Shown here: positions 19,201 through 26,585 of the stretch, piece after piece | Numbering within the stretch: position 1 is the first letter of the stretch | Layout: the number at the start of each line of letters is the position of its first letter | Virus record (IMG/VR): IMGVR_UViG_3300017971_000101 | Span: 1-44,878 of that record | Direction: 5' to 3' (one strand) | DNA from: a virus | Length of the DNA: 44,878 nt | Position numbers and translations under genes: made by a program | Notes under the pieces: model-generated | What the model was told of the DNA's origin: nothing | Databases searched by the model: none | Seen by the model: only the letters and a program-made list of their open reading frames with translations

Positions 19201-20605
19201 GCAGGGTCCCTTCGTTGTCACTCGAGGCTTTACCTGGGATCGGCTGCCACCAATCTGTTTTGGCCGCGAGCTTTTTGGTATAAACCCACATTCCGGTATC
19301 GTTTACCGCGATAGAATACTCCTTTTTGCTTGATGCGTTAAGCGGGGCCTGTAGGTCTGCAACATCATAAATCAAAAATGGATCATCTGAGAAATTATCA
19401 TCTGGATCCAACTTGGAGATCTTGCCGTCGTTGCACCAGATATAAATAAACTCGTCGTAAACATCAAAATTAAGCACATTTGCATTGGCATCCATCGGGA
19501 TCTCTGCAAACTGCTGGGCAATCAGCCGATCGTCAAACTCAATAATAAAGCATTTATTTGCGGCAAGCTCGTTGTTGGCATTTGAAAGGACAAAATAACG
19601 AAAGCCGTCGGATGCGTTTCCTGTCCTAAGCGCATAACTTAAATTGAGGTCTGCGCTATCAACGATAGGATTGCCGGTCCCGCACAAACCAATATCAACC
19701 AGGCTGTCAAAAATTGGCTTACCCTCTTTGTTGTCAGTAGTAGTGTAGGTGTCCCCGTCAACCCCGATGCGTTTATTCCAAATGAGCTGTCCAACGTTAT
19801 TGCCGGCATTGTCGGCGGTAATAGGGTTGCCGGAAAGTTTTAACCTGGTGTTACCACTTGCAAGTATTATCCCCCCCGACTCTATCTCATAATCACCATC
19901 ATTAACGTTAGCCGAGCCATTACCCTGCACGGTAATAATGTCGCCGACCACAAAAAGGTGACGGACATCGTTGGGAATTGTGATCCAATCGTCGGAGGCA
20001 TCGCTGTCAACCCAGACAGCCGAATCTCTGACAGCGGAGTAATCATAATTGCGGATCCAAATCCTAGACCCAGAAAAGTAGGCGGTTTTGGTTGTGATTA
20101 AATCACTCTCTCCGGTAACGTTTTCTAATGTGGAATAAACATAAACGTTATTCGCATAGTCATTAAAAAAGAGGGAGCCATAAAACTTGGCGATGTCGAT
20201 CGGCTTGACCTTTTCTTGAATGTCGATATTGCCAGAGGGGTTGAGGCAGCGCCACTCCTTTTTACCTTCGGAGTTTTTTGTTTCAATATAGACTTTGCCG
20301 TCGCAAACAACGATGATATACCTGTTACCATCAACGTCGGTAAAGGCATCTATTTTCTGGATCTTCTTGGAAAACCCTAAAAAGTTGGCAACCTCCGGTA
20401 TAGAGATGCTGTCAAAAGATGCTGGGATTGAATTGCTGTTCTGGAGATCTTCCCAGGGGACATACCCCCGCCGGCGCTTGATCCGGCCGGTCTGGGAAAG
20501 ATCGACGTTGCGGGCAACGGTTAAAAAATCCTTCCCGACACGGGCCTCCTCTCCCTCCTGGGAAAAAAGGCCACGAATAAAAGAGAAGATCGACTCTATT
20601 TTCAT
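16259..20605 (-). CDS. Tail nozzle-like protein (tail tubular protein B / gp12-like), 1448 aa
   Basis: A very long beta-rich protein. The N-terminus contains ARNVDLSQTGRIKRRRGY, matching the 'genes-list then RRRPGY' start typical of podovirus nozzle or stabilisation proteins. The body has repeated short strands with Asp/Asn/Gly turns, as in beta-propellers, and the end reads EISEILLGFDILRGSLR. T7 gp12 is about 800 residues, so this version carries several hundred extra residues, probably inserted beta domains. It follows the adaptor gene with an ATGA overlap. Role expected: the distal tube closing the tail and attaching fibres. Confidence 0.7.
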   Translation of the reverse strand: MKIESIFSFIRGLFSQEGEEARVGKDFLTVARNVDLSQTGRIKRRRGYVPWEDLQNSNSIPASFDSISIPEVANFLGFSKKIQKIDAFTDVDGNRYIIVVCDGKVYIETKNSEGKKEWRCLNPSGNIDIQEKVKPIDIAKFYGSLFFNDYANNVYVYSTLENVTGESDLITTKTAYFSGSRIWIRNYDYSAVRDSAVWVDSDASDDWITIPNDVRHLFVVGDIITVQGNGSANVNDGDYEIESGGIILASGNTRLKLSGNPITADNAGNNVGQLIWNKRIGVDGDTYTTTDNKEGKPIFDSLVDIGLCGTGNPIVDSADLNLSYALRTGNASDGFRYFVLSNANNELAANKCFIIEFDDRLIAQQFAEIPMDANANVLNFDVYDEFIYIWCNDGKISKLDPDDNFSDDPFLIYDVADLQAPLNASSKKEYSIAVNDTGMWVYTKKLAAKTDWWQPIPGKASSDNEGTLQNARSDFSNYYPLYIPDNANNWSEDFSPKNDLHWASDVLDPTPDGKAQFFTKLYKGDYYPSGGERHMFVYGTDIHPLGDLDHLVIPDFLSTIDDDLFITKKHGWSVEVTPPGSVYTYSLNQVEGYKISYFLDGGTGVLTEFTDHYTGKEVKIQRRTYQPGRAFPTTSLADQLILEVPRGLAMAKNLGAELEKKPYSEDVGGVKLERNNDECMLLIDDTHTNTDFFTDSQNSLYALLVCIEHTGANAGYMAKKANYGPLDPGADLVDWRWMLPVAKLADLNTMHAIQRNGTNIYFGASLQDNSVGEDDGGYSRLDLSDNSFYTDPAKFLVTTRLIPGTDNWVSLERDYYNNDIDAGFFSKYFGTSGSLPIQRFEDMYDFYETNSNVILYTQRQAIASTTKVIDQLRYLGTPKRPGVSLAPGTGTDLLADTTLRYYVAFVTLAGKTSQLSLQSDEIIIPNDNTALTIQSYNISENRISTNGSHLCVAGDVVRLSTTGDPLATPLIADKNYTVYNIIDSNTLRLTDPVTGGVLDLTADNGITGQTFLKINDQAVKIIVSGLNLFNASDVRIYEEDSISAIEVYRSQKNYQETAWSKPTKLAALTKDGSGNWVYGSFAPETYEDEAQAPALVSFPSDNLLKYPVYHILTHKNRMIMVGDDSGNNPNYIRFSGIDYAEDFSDLNIRDVQPADGDFLTAGLSVGDFLYLFKNNKIYAILGDVETGQFLDITTRMGCPYKNMITSYDNRAAYFLNEDGIYALVQNTLRNVSLGRLDNFFDPERPDCIDFSMVENCAFTYLDLKKAEIQWFVPRKENNISPSGNNCVIIYNIEYNYFRVYQYNHVITSKTVAHDVVSEARMVLMATCTGTIYKVTLDKNDAGQAIGWVIRTKAFNINSSLINKRYKLIKVFGQYMNNLRVTYWLDGIRSTGGVQQGVDFGGNGMSVLVTNHGIDSEIIIELSGQDLNDNPAEISEILLGFDILRGSLR

Positions 20606-21207
20606 CTGTTATGTGACGACAGCCTAAGGGATCGACCACTTTTCGCCTCTCTTGCCTCGAGCCTTTTCAAATCATTAAGCAGACCCTGGAGGCGAGCATA
20701 TTCAATGCGGCTGGAATCATCATCACCGAGAAAGGTTATATAACGAGTGATCGCCATTTGAATGATAATATCGCTATAATTTTTAGTTGCGATATTCTCG
20801 TGTGTGTTTTCCACCAGAGGATAAGGATCCCCACAAGAGGTATAAAGGACGTTGTAAGTTGTGCCGGTCCCGTCAACGTAGATCCCCTCGTTCATCATCG
20901 TAAAAGCCGATGCGTTGGAGGCAGAGGTGATCCACTCCTTGTACGTTTTTTTTGCCAGCGGATCCTGGCCGGTTTCATTGACCAGGATTAAATTGGCAAC
21001 GGGGGCCTGGACTATATCTGCTAAAAGATAGGGCCCGCCAGATCCGTCACTAACAAAAGTGTCAAGGTAAATGAGCTTATTCCATTCGTGTTTCCTGGTA
21101 AACTCAAGGCATGCATCATTAACGAATTGCTTTATCCGTTCATCAACATCGACACCTTCGACTCTAACGTACAGGCGAACCGCTCTAACGAGTTCGCTGA
21201 ATACCAT
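20602..21207 (-). CDS. Head-tail adaptor / tail tubular protein A-like, 201 aa
   Basis: The N-terminal helices (MVFSELVRAVRLYVRVEGVD, then IKQFVNDACLEFTRKHEWN) are typical of podovirus adaptor proteins (T7 gp11-like) that bind under the portal ring. The middle is a beta segment and the C-terminus returns to helices (IIIQMAITRYITFLGDDDSS). Position between the capsid region and the nozzle-like gene supports this. Its stop overlaps the next start (ATGA). Function inferred from motif pattern and gene order. Confidence 0.7.
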   Translation of the reverse strand: MVFSELVRAVRLYVRVEGVDVDERIKQFVNDACLEFTRKHEWNKLIYLDTFVSDGSGGPYLLADIVQAPVANLILVNETGQDPLAKKTYKEWITSASNASAFTMMNEGIYVDGTGTTYNVLYTSCGDPYPLVENTHENIATKNYSDIIIQMAITRYITFLGDDDSSRIEYARLQGLLNDLKRLEAREAKSGRSLRLSSHNR

Positions 21208-21210
21208 TTC

Positions 21211-21828
21211 TTAAATGCCGGAAGTTAAGCCCTGGGAGCCCTTCGGCATCATAGCTGCGGCTTTAGCCAGCTCATCTTTCTTGACTTTCTCAATAGCTCG
21301 CTGGAGGATGAAGATGTGATCGTCAAGCGGCATGATGTAGTTGGGATGCTTTTTCGCATACTCATTGAGAAAGGCAATTTCTTCCTTGTCGTCAGTGACG
21401 TAGCGGCCTCCGATAAACTGGATATACTTGCCGGGGCGGGTCTTAACCCGTTTCAGCTTTTCGTCATAGTAGCGCTCTTTCGGCTCGAGGACAATTTTGT
21501 AATCCGGGTAAGAAGTCGCCATAAAGATTTTTTTCTTTATGTTTTCCTCCTCGCCCCTGGCGATCTTGGCAGACTCTTCCCGCATCGCTTTCTCTTTGGC
21601 AGCCTCTTCCTTCGCCAGCTGGTCAGCAGCTTTCTTTTTTTTCTTATTTTCCTCGATTTCATCCTTCCTGGCTTTCTCGAGGGCTGCCTCTTTCTCGCCA
21701 GCGATCTTAGCTGCCTGCTTTGCTGCTTTTTCTTCTTCTTTTTTCTTCGCAGCAGCCTGGTCCGCAGAACGATCAACCGTGTTTTCGGCTACTTTCTCCT
21801 GGCGAGATTGTTGTTTTTTTTCAGCCAT
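21211..21828 (-). CDS. Hypothetical structural protein with charged helical N-terminus, 205 aa
   Basis: Residues 1-100 are an almost uninterrupted run of Lys, Glu and Ala (a single long helix or coiled coil). The C-terminal half is a small folded domain (YPDYKIVLEPKERYYDEKLK, then IQFIGGRYVTDD) that looks beta-rich. Proteins in this place, right after the capsid protein, can be decoration or head-completion proteins. The FIGGRYVT segment is reminiscent of head-tail joining proteins, but I do not recognise a named family. ATG 21828 has CAGGAG eight bases upstream. Confidence 0.6.
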   Translation of the reverse strand: MAEKKQQSRQEKVAENTVDRSADQAAAKKKEEEKAAKQAAKIAGEKEAALEKARKDEIEENKKKKKAADQLAKEEAAKEKAMREESAKIARGEEENIKKKIFMATSYPDYKIVLEPKERYYDEKLKRVKTRPGKYIQFIGGRYVTDDKEEIAFLNEYAKKHPNYIMPLDDHIFILQRAIEKVKKDELAKAAAMMPKGSQGLTSGI

Positions 21829-21858
21829 AAATTACTCCTGGCTCAATTTTTATATAGT

Positions 21859-21890
21859 AGGGGCGAGCGGCGACCAAACCACTCGCCCCT
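21859..21890 (-). promoter_or_regulatory. Strong hairpin just after the major capsid gene
   Basis: A perfect 9-bp GC-rich stem (AGGGGCGAG at 21859-21867 with CTCGCCCCT at 21882-21890) encloses a 14-base loop. It lies in the roughly 100-base gap after the capsid stop codon, in the same place as the late terminator of T7. On the transcribed strand it is followed by an A/U mix (ACTATATAAAAATTG) and not a U-run, so it may be a partial terminator or an mRNA-protecting or processing hairpin. Confidence 0.55.
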
Positions 21891-21928
21891 GAGGAGGACA
21901 TATTTAAACCTGTTTCCAGGTATGCCGG

Positions 21929-23146
21929 TTAAGAAATACTCGTCGCCCCGTGGAGGATCGCGTGTTTCTTGCGCTGGCCGATCTTCATCGACATCCAGGA
22001 CCGCAGCTCGTCGATGTGCTGCTTGGTCCCGGTTTCTTCGATTCCGACCTCGATGTGGGTGTCAAGGCCCTGGAGGAACCGGTACTCGATGTCTGCCAGG
22101 TCAACGGAAAAGGCCATCCCGCCGAGAGTGGTGCCGGTAAGCAGCTCGCGGTGAGGGGCGATCGGGAGCAGGTCCCCGTAGGGAGTCAGATATTTCCCGA
22201 TTGCCATCCCGAGGGTGGTTTCGCTCCTGACCATCTGGAGATAGGACTGTGCCCATTCGGTCAGGCCCTCAAAGATCAGAGATCCCGAGAAAACCACGGG
22301 GCGCTTGGCCCAGCGGGTGGCGGCGATCGCCCAGGTGCCGAACTCGGCCTCGGTCAGAGCGCCGCTGGCATCGGTGACGGTGTTCGCGCCGATGGCGGGA
22401 TCGGTCATTCCACCCATGAACATCTGCTCATACTTGTTCAGGCCGATCGTGCTGGATCCGTCGGTGAGGCCCTGGGCCTGCCGCGCTTTAAGACCGAAGA
22501 AAAAGTTTTTCTCCATCTTGAAAGCGTGATCGACACCGATCTCAAACTTCTGCTTGTCCCACTCGCTGACACCGCGATAGGCCAGGTGTTTGGCGGTGGT
22601 CGTCATTCCCATCGGGGTCTGAACGATCTGGACATAGTTTGAAACAGTTGTGGGCTGCTCAGACTTGATGATCCCGCGGCCGGTGCCCTGCTCAAACGAG
22701 TTGGACACGAGCAAAATGTTACGGGTGCCGGTGGTTACGGTGGGGGTCGCCCCGTCCACAGTTTCCAGGCTGATTACACCGGTGCTCTGGTTGACCGATG
22801 TGACGTAATACATCTGGGTAAAGCTGACATCGGGCAGCATCACCAGGTCGGTTTCGGAAAACAGCCAGGCATCGCTGGCACCTACGGTAAAGGTCCCGGA
22901 GGTGGATGCGCCGGCCCAGCCTGTCTGTGCGGTAGAAGAAACGGTGTCAGATTTCCGCTCTTGGGTCTGCCACTGGTGCTCCATCCGGCCAACTGCTTTC
23001 TTTTTGATCTTAGAGATAAAACGGAGCAGCATCGTTTTATCTACGTTCAGATAGTCAATTACGTCGTCCATCTGAACGCGCATACGTCCCGTCGGGAGTA
23101 TTTGCGAGTTATCTACATATTCACTGATAATTCCTTGTAAGCCCAT
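21929..23146 (-). CDS. Major capsid protein (HK97-fold type)
   Basis: A 405-residue protein with the usual layout of HK97-fold capsid proteins of the DUF5309-like or podovirus group. An N-terminal arm comes first, then a long helix (LRFISKIKKKAVGRMEHQWQ), an E-loop region rich in Gly/Thr/Ser, and the A-domain strands near the end. The stretch GRMEHQWQTQERKSDT is the part I recognise as typical. It follows the scaffold gene, is flanked by hairpins on both sides of the coding region, and has AAGGAG before its ATG. Assigned by pattern and position. Confidence 0.8.
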   Translation of the reverse strand: MGLQGIISEYVDNSQILPTGRMRVQMDDVIDYLNVDKTMLLRFISKIKKKAVGRMEHQWQTQERKSDTVSSTAQTGWAGASTSGTFTVGASDAWLFSETDLVMLPDVSFTQMYYVTSVNQSTGVISLETVDGATPTVTTGTRNILLVSNSFEQGTGRGIIKSEQPTTVSNYVQIVQTPMGMTTTAKHLAYRGVSEWDKQKFEIGVDHAFKMEKNFFFGLKARQAQGLTDGSSTIGLNKYEQMFMGGMTDPAIGANTVTDASGALTEAEFGTWAIAATRWAKRPVVFSGSLIFEGLTEWAQSYLQMVRSETTLGMAIGKYLTPYGDLLPIAPHRELLTGTTLGGMAFSVDLADIEYRFLQGLDTHIEVGIEETGTKQHIDELRSWMSMKIGQRKKHAILHGATSIS

Positions 23147-23158
23147 AGTTGCTCCTTA

Positions 23159-23174
23159 CCGGTATGGGTACCGG
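23159..23174 (-). promoter_or_regulatory. Hairpin directly upstream of the capsid gene ribosome-binding site
   Basis: A perfect CCGGTA/TACCGG stem with a four-base loop sits five bases upstream of the AAGGAG site of the capsid gene. It has no U-tract. A hairpin so close to the ribosome-binding site could mark an RNase cleavage point or tune translation. Confidence 0.45.
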
Positions 23175-23183
23175 ATTAGTAAA

Positions 23184-23945
23184 TTAAGTTTTGGCAAAGT
23201 TGTTGAAGAAATCGTCGAGCGGGGTCTGCTCCTTCATAGGTGCCAGAAACTTCTCCTTGTACTTAGCAGCAAGACTTTTTTTTCGCCTTTGTGCATCAGC
23301 GGGGGAGAGGGTTGTTTCATAATAAGGCAGCCGGCGGGCCCTTTTTTTACCGTGACCGGTAATTCGGATCGCACGCTCCAGAGCTAACTTCGGATTTTTG
23401 TGTTTGAAAGACGTGTCCAAAGAAGCCAGGGCATCTTGGATTTCCTCCTTGACACCATCCTTCTTCCACGGGACATCGTATTCCATGTTAATTTCCTCCA
23501 TAGCTTTGGCAGCATTTTCCTCAATTTTTTCGACCTGCCTTTCCTCGCGCAGCTTGCTCACTGATTTCTCAACGACTTGGTTTACAAACCCGGTCGGATC
23601 TTCGTCAAAGAGATCTTCTTCGACCTCCTTAACTTTTTCGCCATCTTCCTCAGGAGATGGACCAAAGGCTTTTTCAATCTTCTTGAAATTACCCTTGAGC
23701 TTTTTATTCTCCTCAACAAGCTGACGGACCAACTCTTGGCTGTTTTTATGCTGGCTCTTGACTTGTTCTAACTCCTTTGCTACGTCGATATCCGACTTCT
23801 GAGATCCTGGATCACCCCCTTTGGTAGTGGGCTCACCAATGGCACCCTCGTCGTTCTCGTCGAGCATAGTGTCATACGCGCCAGTGTCAGCATAAATATC
23901 GTCAAGTAAGTCGTCGTCAAGACTTCTTTTTTTCGGTTGTGGCAT
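23184..23945 (-). CDS. Capsid scaffolding protein
   Basis: A 253-residue, very acidic and helical protein. An acidic N-terminus (DDDLLDDIYADTG) is followed by a predicted coiled coil (about residues 55-90, ELEQVKSQHKNSQELV) and a basic C-terminal part (KKRARRLPYYETTL, then KEKFLAPMKEQ). Acidic N-terminus, coiled coil and basic C-terminus that binds the capsid shell is the standard layout of phage scaffolds. It lies immediately upstream of the major capsid gene and has AGAGGAG before its ATG. Confidence 0.75.
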   Translation of the reverse strand: MPQPKKRSLDDDLLDDIYADTGAYDTMLDENDEGAIGEPTTKGGDPGSQKSDIDVAKELEQVKSQHKNSQELVRQLVEENKKLKGNFKKIEKAFGPSPEEDGEKVKEVEEDLFDEDPTGFVNQVVEKSVSKLREERQVEKIEENAAKAMEEINMEYDVPWKKDGVKEEIQDALASLDTSFKHKNPKLALERAIRITGHGKKRARRLPYYETTLSPADAQRRKKSLAAKYKEKFLAPMKEQTPLDDFFNNFAKT

Positions 23946-23965
23946 AATGTTCTCCTCTTAAAAAA

Positions 23966-24361
23966 TTAAATAAGTGATCTGGTAACGGCCTGTTCTTCTG
24001 GTCCCAGGCCAGCACCAGGTACGGGCGGTGCCGTTTCCGGTACGTTCTGAACGACGGACATAACAAAGGTCCCGTCCTCAGCGCGATCATCGACCTGGAG
24101 AGTAAGCGTGTCGCCGATCTCCAGATCCAACAGCTCGGGTACGTCCTCGCCGCTCATGGGGATCCCCTGGGTAGCACCGGTTTCCGGTTCTTCCTCGGTC
24201 AGGTTCTCCTCGGGGATCTCGTCCTCGGGCAGCTCGCCCTCAACCTCGGGGGGCATCCCCCCCTCACCTAAAAGGTCGCCCTCGGCGGGTGAAACACCCT
24301 CAGGCGGTAAGCCCTCAGCGGCCATCATTTCTTCTTCGGGGTATCCTTGATCTTCAGGCAT
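23966..24361 (-). CDS. Acidic hypothetical protein, 131 aa, head region
   Basis: Extremely rich in Glu, Pro and Gly in the first 75 residues. A small beta-like segment follows (IGDTLTLQVDDRAEDGTFVM). It starts at ATG 24361 with AGGAGGAG upstream and overlaps the preceding gene by eight bases. Acidic, proline-rich proteins of this size next to a scaffold can be auxiliary scaffolds or capsid decoration factors, but nothing in the sequence proves it. Confidence 0.6.
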   Translation of the reverse strand: MPEDQGYPEEEMMAAEGLPPEGVSPAEGDLLGEGGMPPEVEGELPEDEIPEENLTEEEPETGATQGIPMSGEDVPELLDLEIGDTLTLQVDDRAEDGTFVMSVVQNVPETAPPVPGAGLGPEEQAVTRSLI

Positions 24362-24677
24362 TTGACTCCTCCTGTTTCTTTTTCTCTATTTTTTTTAAAA
24401 CTTTCTTCACTTTCTTTGCGTTTTGCCTGGCCCTATTAATGATCCCGTTGTAGGCATCGTACTTGGCCCGACGAGCCTTTACCTCCACAGCCAACTTCAT
24501 CGGATCATCCAGGATGTCCTGGCTGATTCCCTTGACGGTGTTGCACTGCTCTGCCAGGTCCCGGATCGCCTCACAAAAATGTTTCCAGCCAGGGGTTTGA
24601 AATAAATCATCGTACATTACCGCCAGCTGTTCCGGGGTAAGGTCCTCATTTTTACGCTCTAATCCTTCGCCGCTCAT
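24354..24677 (-). CDS. Hypothetical helical protein, 107 aa, portal-scaffold interval
   Basis: A short, all-helical, basic-tailed protein (KKVKKVLKKIEKKKQEE at the end). The start overlaps the portal stop codon (ATGA), so it is coupled to the portal. Small helical proteins in this interval are common in T7-like and related podoviruses, where they have packaging or head-assembly roles. No family recognised. Confidence 0.65.
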   Translation of the reverse strand: MSGEGLERKNEDLTPEQLAVMYDDLFQTPGWKHFCEAIRDLAEQCNTVKGISQDILDDPMKLAVEVKARRAKYDAYNGIINRARQNAKKVKKVLKKIEKKKQEESNA

Positions 24678-26530
24678 ACCGTCTGCCCCTCGGCGGTTTT
24701 ATTAAACTCACCTTCTGTTGGGACTCCTGGGGTACTCCCAACATTTTCCCGCGATCTGTTGGCAGCTGCCTGCTCCGCAGACACGATCTGTTGCACGGCC
24801 TGGGCCAGCTGCGGATTATTAAGCAGCTTGGCGGCGATCTCATTCGGGCTCTCAGCAGTAGTCATTTCCTCTATGTCGTCAATGTTGAAAGAGAGGAGGA
24901 TCTTACGCAGCAGCAGCGGCAGGTTGCCACCGGATTGCTGGAGGAGGGGGCCTACGATCCCGACGAGATTGGCCAGCTGTTGCCGTTCCAATTCGCGCCT
25001 GGTCGATAGATCCCGCAGCTCAATGTCCATAATGTTGTCCATCTCCAGCTGCTCGGCCGGCAGGGAGAGGAAGTCGCCCAGCTCGGGCCAGCGCATAAAA
25101 ACTGCACCGGGATTGTTCTGGACTAGGAGGATCATCACATATTTTATAAACTCGATCAGATCATCAGCCACATTGAGCGCGATGATCCCGAACTTGAATA
25201 AGGCATTTTCATTGGCGCGGCCGATCCCCGTCGCGGTTTCCGGTGCGCCCCGGCCGGGCCCGGCCTGGCCCATAAGAACGTCGGGGGTGCCGGCGGTGCT
25301 TTGCATGCTCTGCCGTTTCTCTGCCGCCATAAAGCCAGCCAGCTGGAGGACGTTGGGGATCTGGATCACGTCGATATCGTCCTTGCTCTCGTCCCAGCCG
25401 ATCGCGTTGCCGTCGCCAGCAAACAGCTCCTCTATGTCTATGTCAGCATTTTTGTTGTACTTGAAAAGCAGCTTGACAAGCAGCTTAAAATTATCCATCT
25501 GGAGGGAGAGGATCTCGTTGAGATCGTGGCTGTTGTCGCCGACCAGCTGCGGAATACTTTTCCCGATCAGAGATTTACCCATCCGTAAGGGACGAATCGG
25601 GAACATTAGCCGCTTTCTCCGCGTGGGCAGATCGTTGATCTCGGCCCGGATCAGGGTCCGGCGATTGGCCAGGGTGCAAATCACTTCCTTGACATCGGGC
25701 TCCCAATCGGGATCGGTGCTGTCACCCTCTGAAAAATCATATACACCGTAATATTCAAGCAGCTCTACCTCGTCGGTGGCCTTAATACCCGTGGACTTTT
25801 CCGGTTCCGTGGGGGTGGTGCCGTCGGCTGAGGAGCTGCCGTGCTTGGCCTCGTATTCTTCCTTACGTTTGGCATCGTCGTCCTCGCCGCCGGTGGACGG
25901 TTCCACCTGGTCGAGGTTCATATAAATGTCTTTATGCTGATAAAGCTGATATAGCTTAACAACTTTCTTGACAAAATAATCGGTTTGCTCGGGATCCGTG
26001 GCTTTGGTGTCAAACCAGACATCAAAAAACTTGAAAACATCAAACTCGGCCCGGTACCCCTCGATCGGATTGCCCTCTTTACCCATTCGCTTTGTCGGTA
26101 CCGGCCGCAAATGCAGCCAGGACAGCCGACCGGTCAGCGCCTCCTCGAACATATCCCTGGCTTTGGCCCGGATTTTCAACCGATCCAACTCCTCCTGGAT
26201 CCACAACGTAAGCTGCTGCTCGATCGTTTTAAACTTGGGGTGCTCGACGTAGGTTTTGAGGTAATTTTTGTCTGGGAAAATGGTTTGTATGAGGCGGCCG
26301 ACCATAGTTTGCACCAGGTCGTATAAATAATTTTCTTTTACCTTGCTTTCGTGCTCGAGGCGGGCATCTATGACATCATCTTTTCCGTTAAACCGCTCAA
26401 TTTCTTTGGTAATTTCTTCATCGAGCGTTTTTCGGGCGGTATTCAGGATCTCAAAACGATTGACCAGGAACGATTGCATGTCCTGGAATTGATCTTCTGA
26501 TAGTTCTGCTAAAAGGCCGCCCTCTGCCAT
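24674..26530 (-). CDS. Portal (head-tail connector) protein, podovirus type
   Basis: A 618-residue protein. The N-terminal half has the helix-rich wing region (LVQTMVGRLIQTIFPDKNYL) and conserved tryptophans. The middle carries YYGVYDF, RRKRLMFPIRPLRMGKSL and SLQMDN, typical of podovirus portals in which the long helix and clip follow. The C-terminal part is helical (IIALNVADDLIEFIKYVMIL) with a Gln/Asn-rich end. It lies directly after the large terminase gene, which packages DNA through this ring. Its start follows GAGGT, just downstream of a 12-bp hairpin. Confidence 0.8.
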   Translation of the reverse strand: MAEGGLLAELSEDQFQDMQSFLVNRFEILNTARKTLDEEITKEIERFNGKDDVIDARLEHESKVKENYLYDLVQTMVGRLIQTIFPDKNYLKTYVEHPKFKTIEQQLTLWIQEELDRLKIRAKARDMFEEALTGRLSWLHLRPVPTKRMGKEGNPIEGYRAEFDVFKFFDVWFDTKATDPEQTDYFVKKVVKLYQLYQHKDIYMNLDQVEPSTGGEDDDAKRKEEYEAKHGSSSADGTTPTEPEKSTGIKATDEVELLEYYGVYDFSEGDSTDPDWEPDVKEVICTLANRRTLIRAEINDLPTRRKRLMFPIRPLRMGKSLIGKSIPQLVGDNSHDLNEILSLQMDNFKLLVKLLFKYNKNADIDIEELFAGDGNAIGWDESKDDIDVIQIPNVLQLAGFMAAEKRQSMQSTAGTPDVLMGQAGPGRGAPETATGIGRANENALFKFGIIALNVADDLIEFIKYVMILLVQNNPGAVFMRWPELGDFLSLPAEQLEMDNIMDIELRDLSTRRELERQQLANLVGIVGPLLQQSGGNLPLLLRKILLSFNIDDIEEMTTAESPNEIAAKLLNNPQLAQAVQQIVSAEQAAANRSRENVGSTPGVPTEGEFNKTAEGQTV

Positions 26531-26538
26531 AGTACCTC

Positions 26539-26570
26539 AAGTTAACATAATACCGGAATTATGTTAACTT
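26539..26570 (-). promoter_or_regulatory. Perfect 12-bp inverted repeat between terminase and portal genes
   Basis: AAGTTAACATAA (26539-26550) and its exact complement (26559-26570) flank an 8-base spacer. It sits in the only gap between the large terminase and portal genes and ends two or three bases before the portal ribosome-binding site. No T-run follows on either strand, so a normal terminator is unlikely. It may be an operator, an mRNA-processing hairpin or a translational switch. Confidence 0.55.
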
Positions 26571-26585
26571 GCCTATGATTATATG

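Noticed and set aside
21859-21890. Classical terminator after the capsid gene
   Set aside because: The stem is strong, but the following bases on the transcribed strand are not a U-run, so I list it as a hairpin with unknown role.
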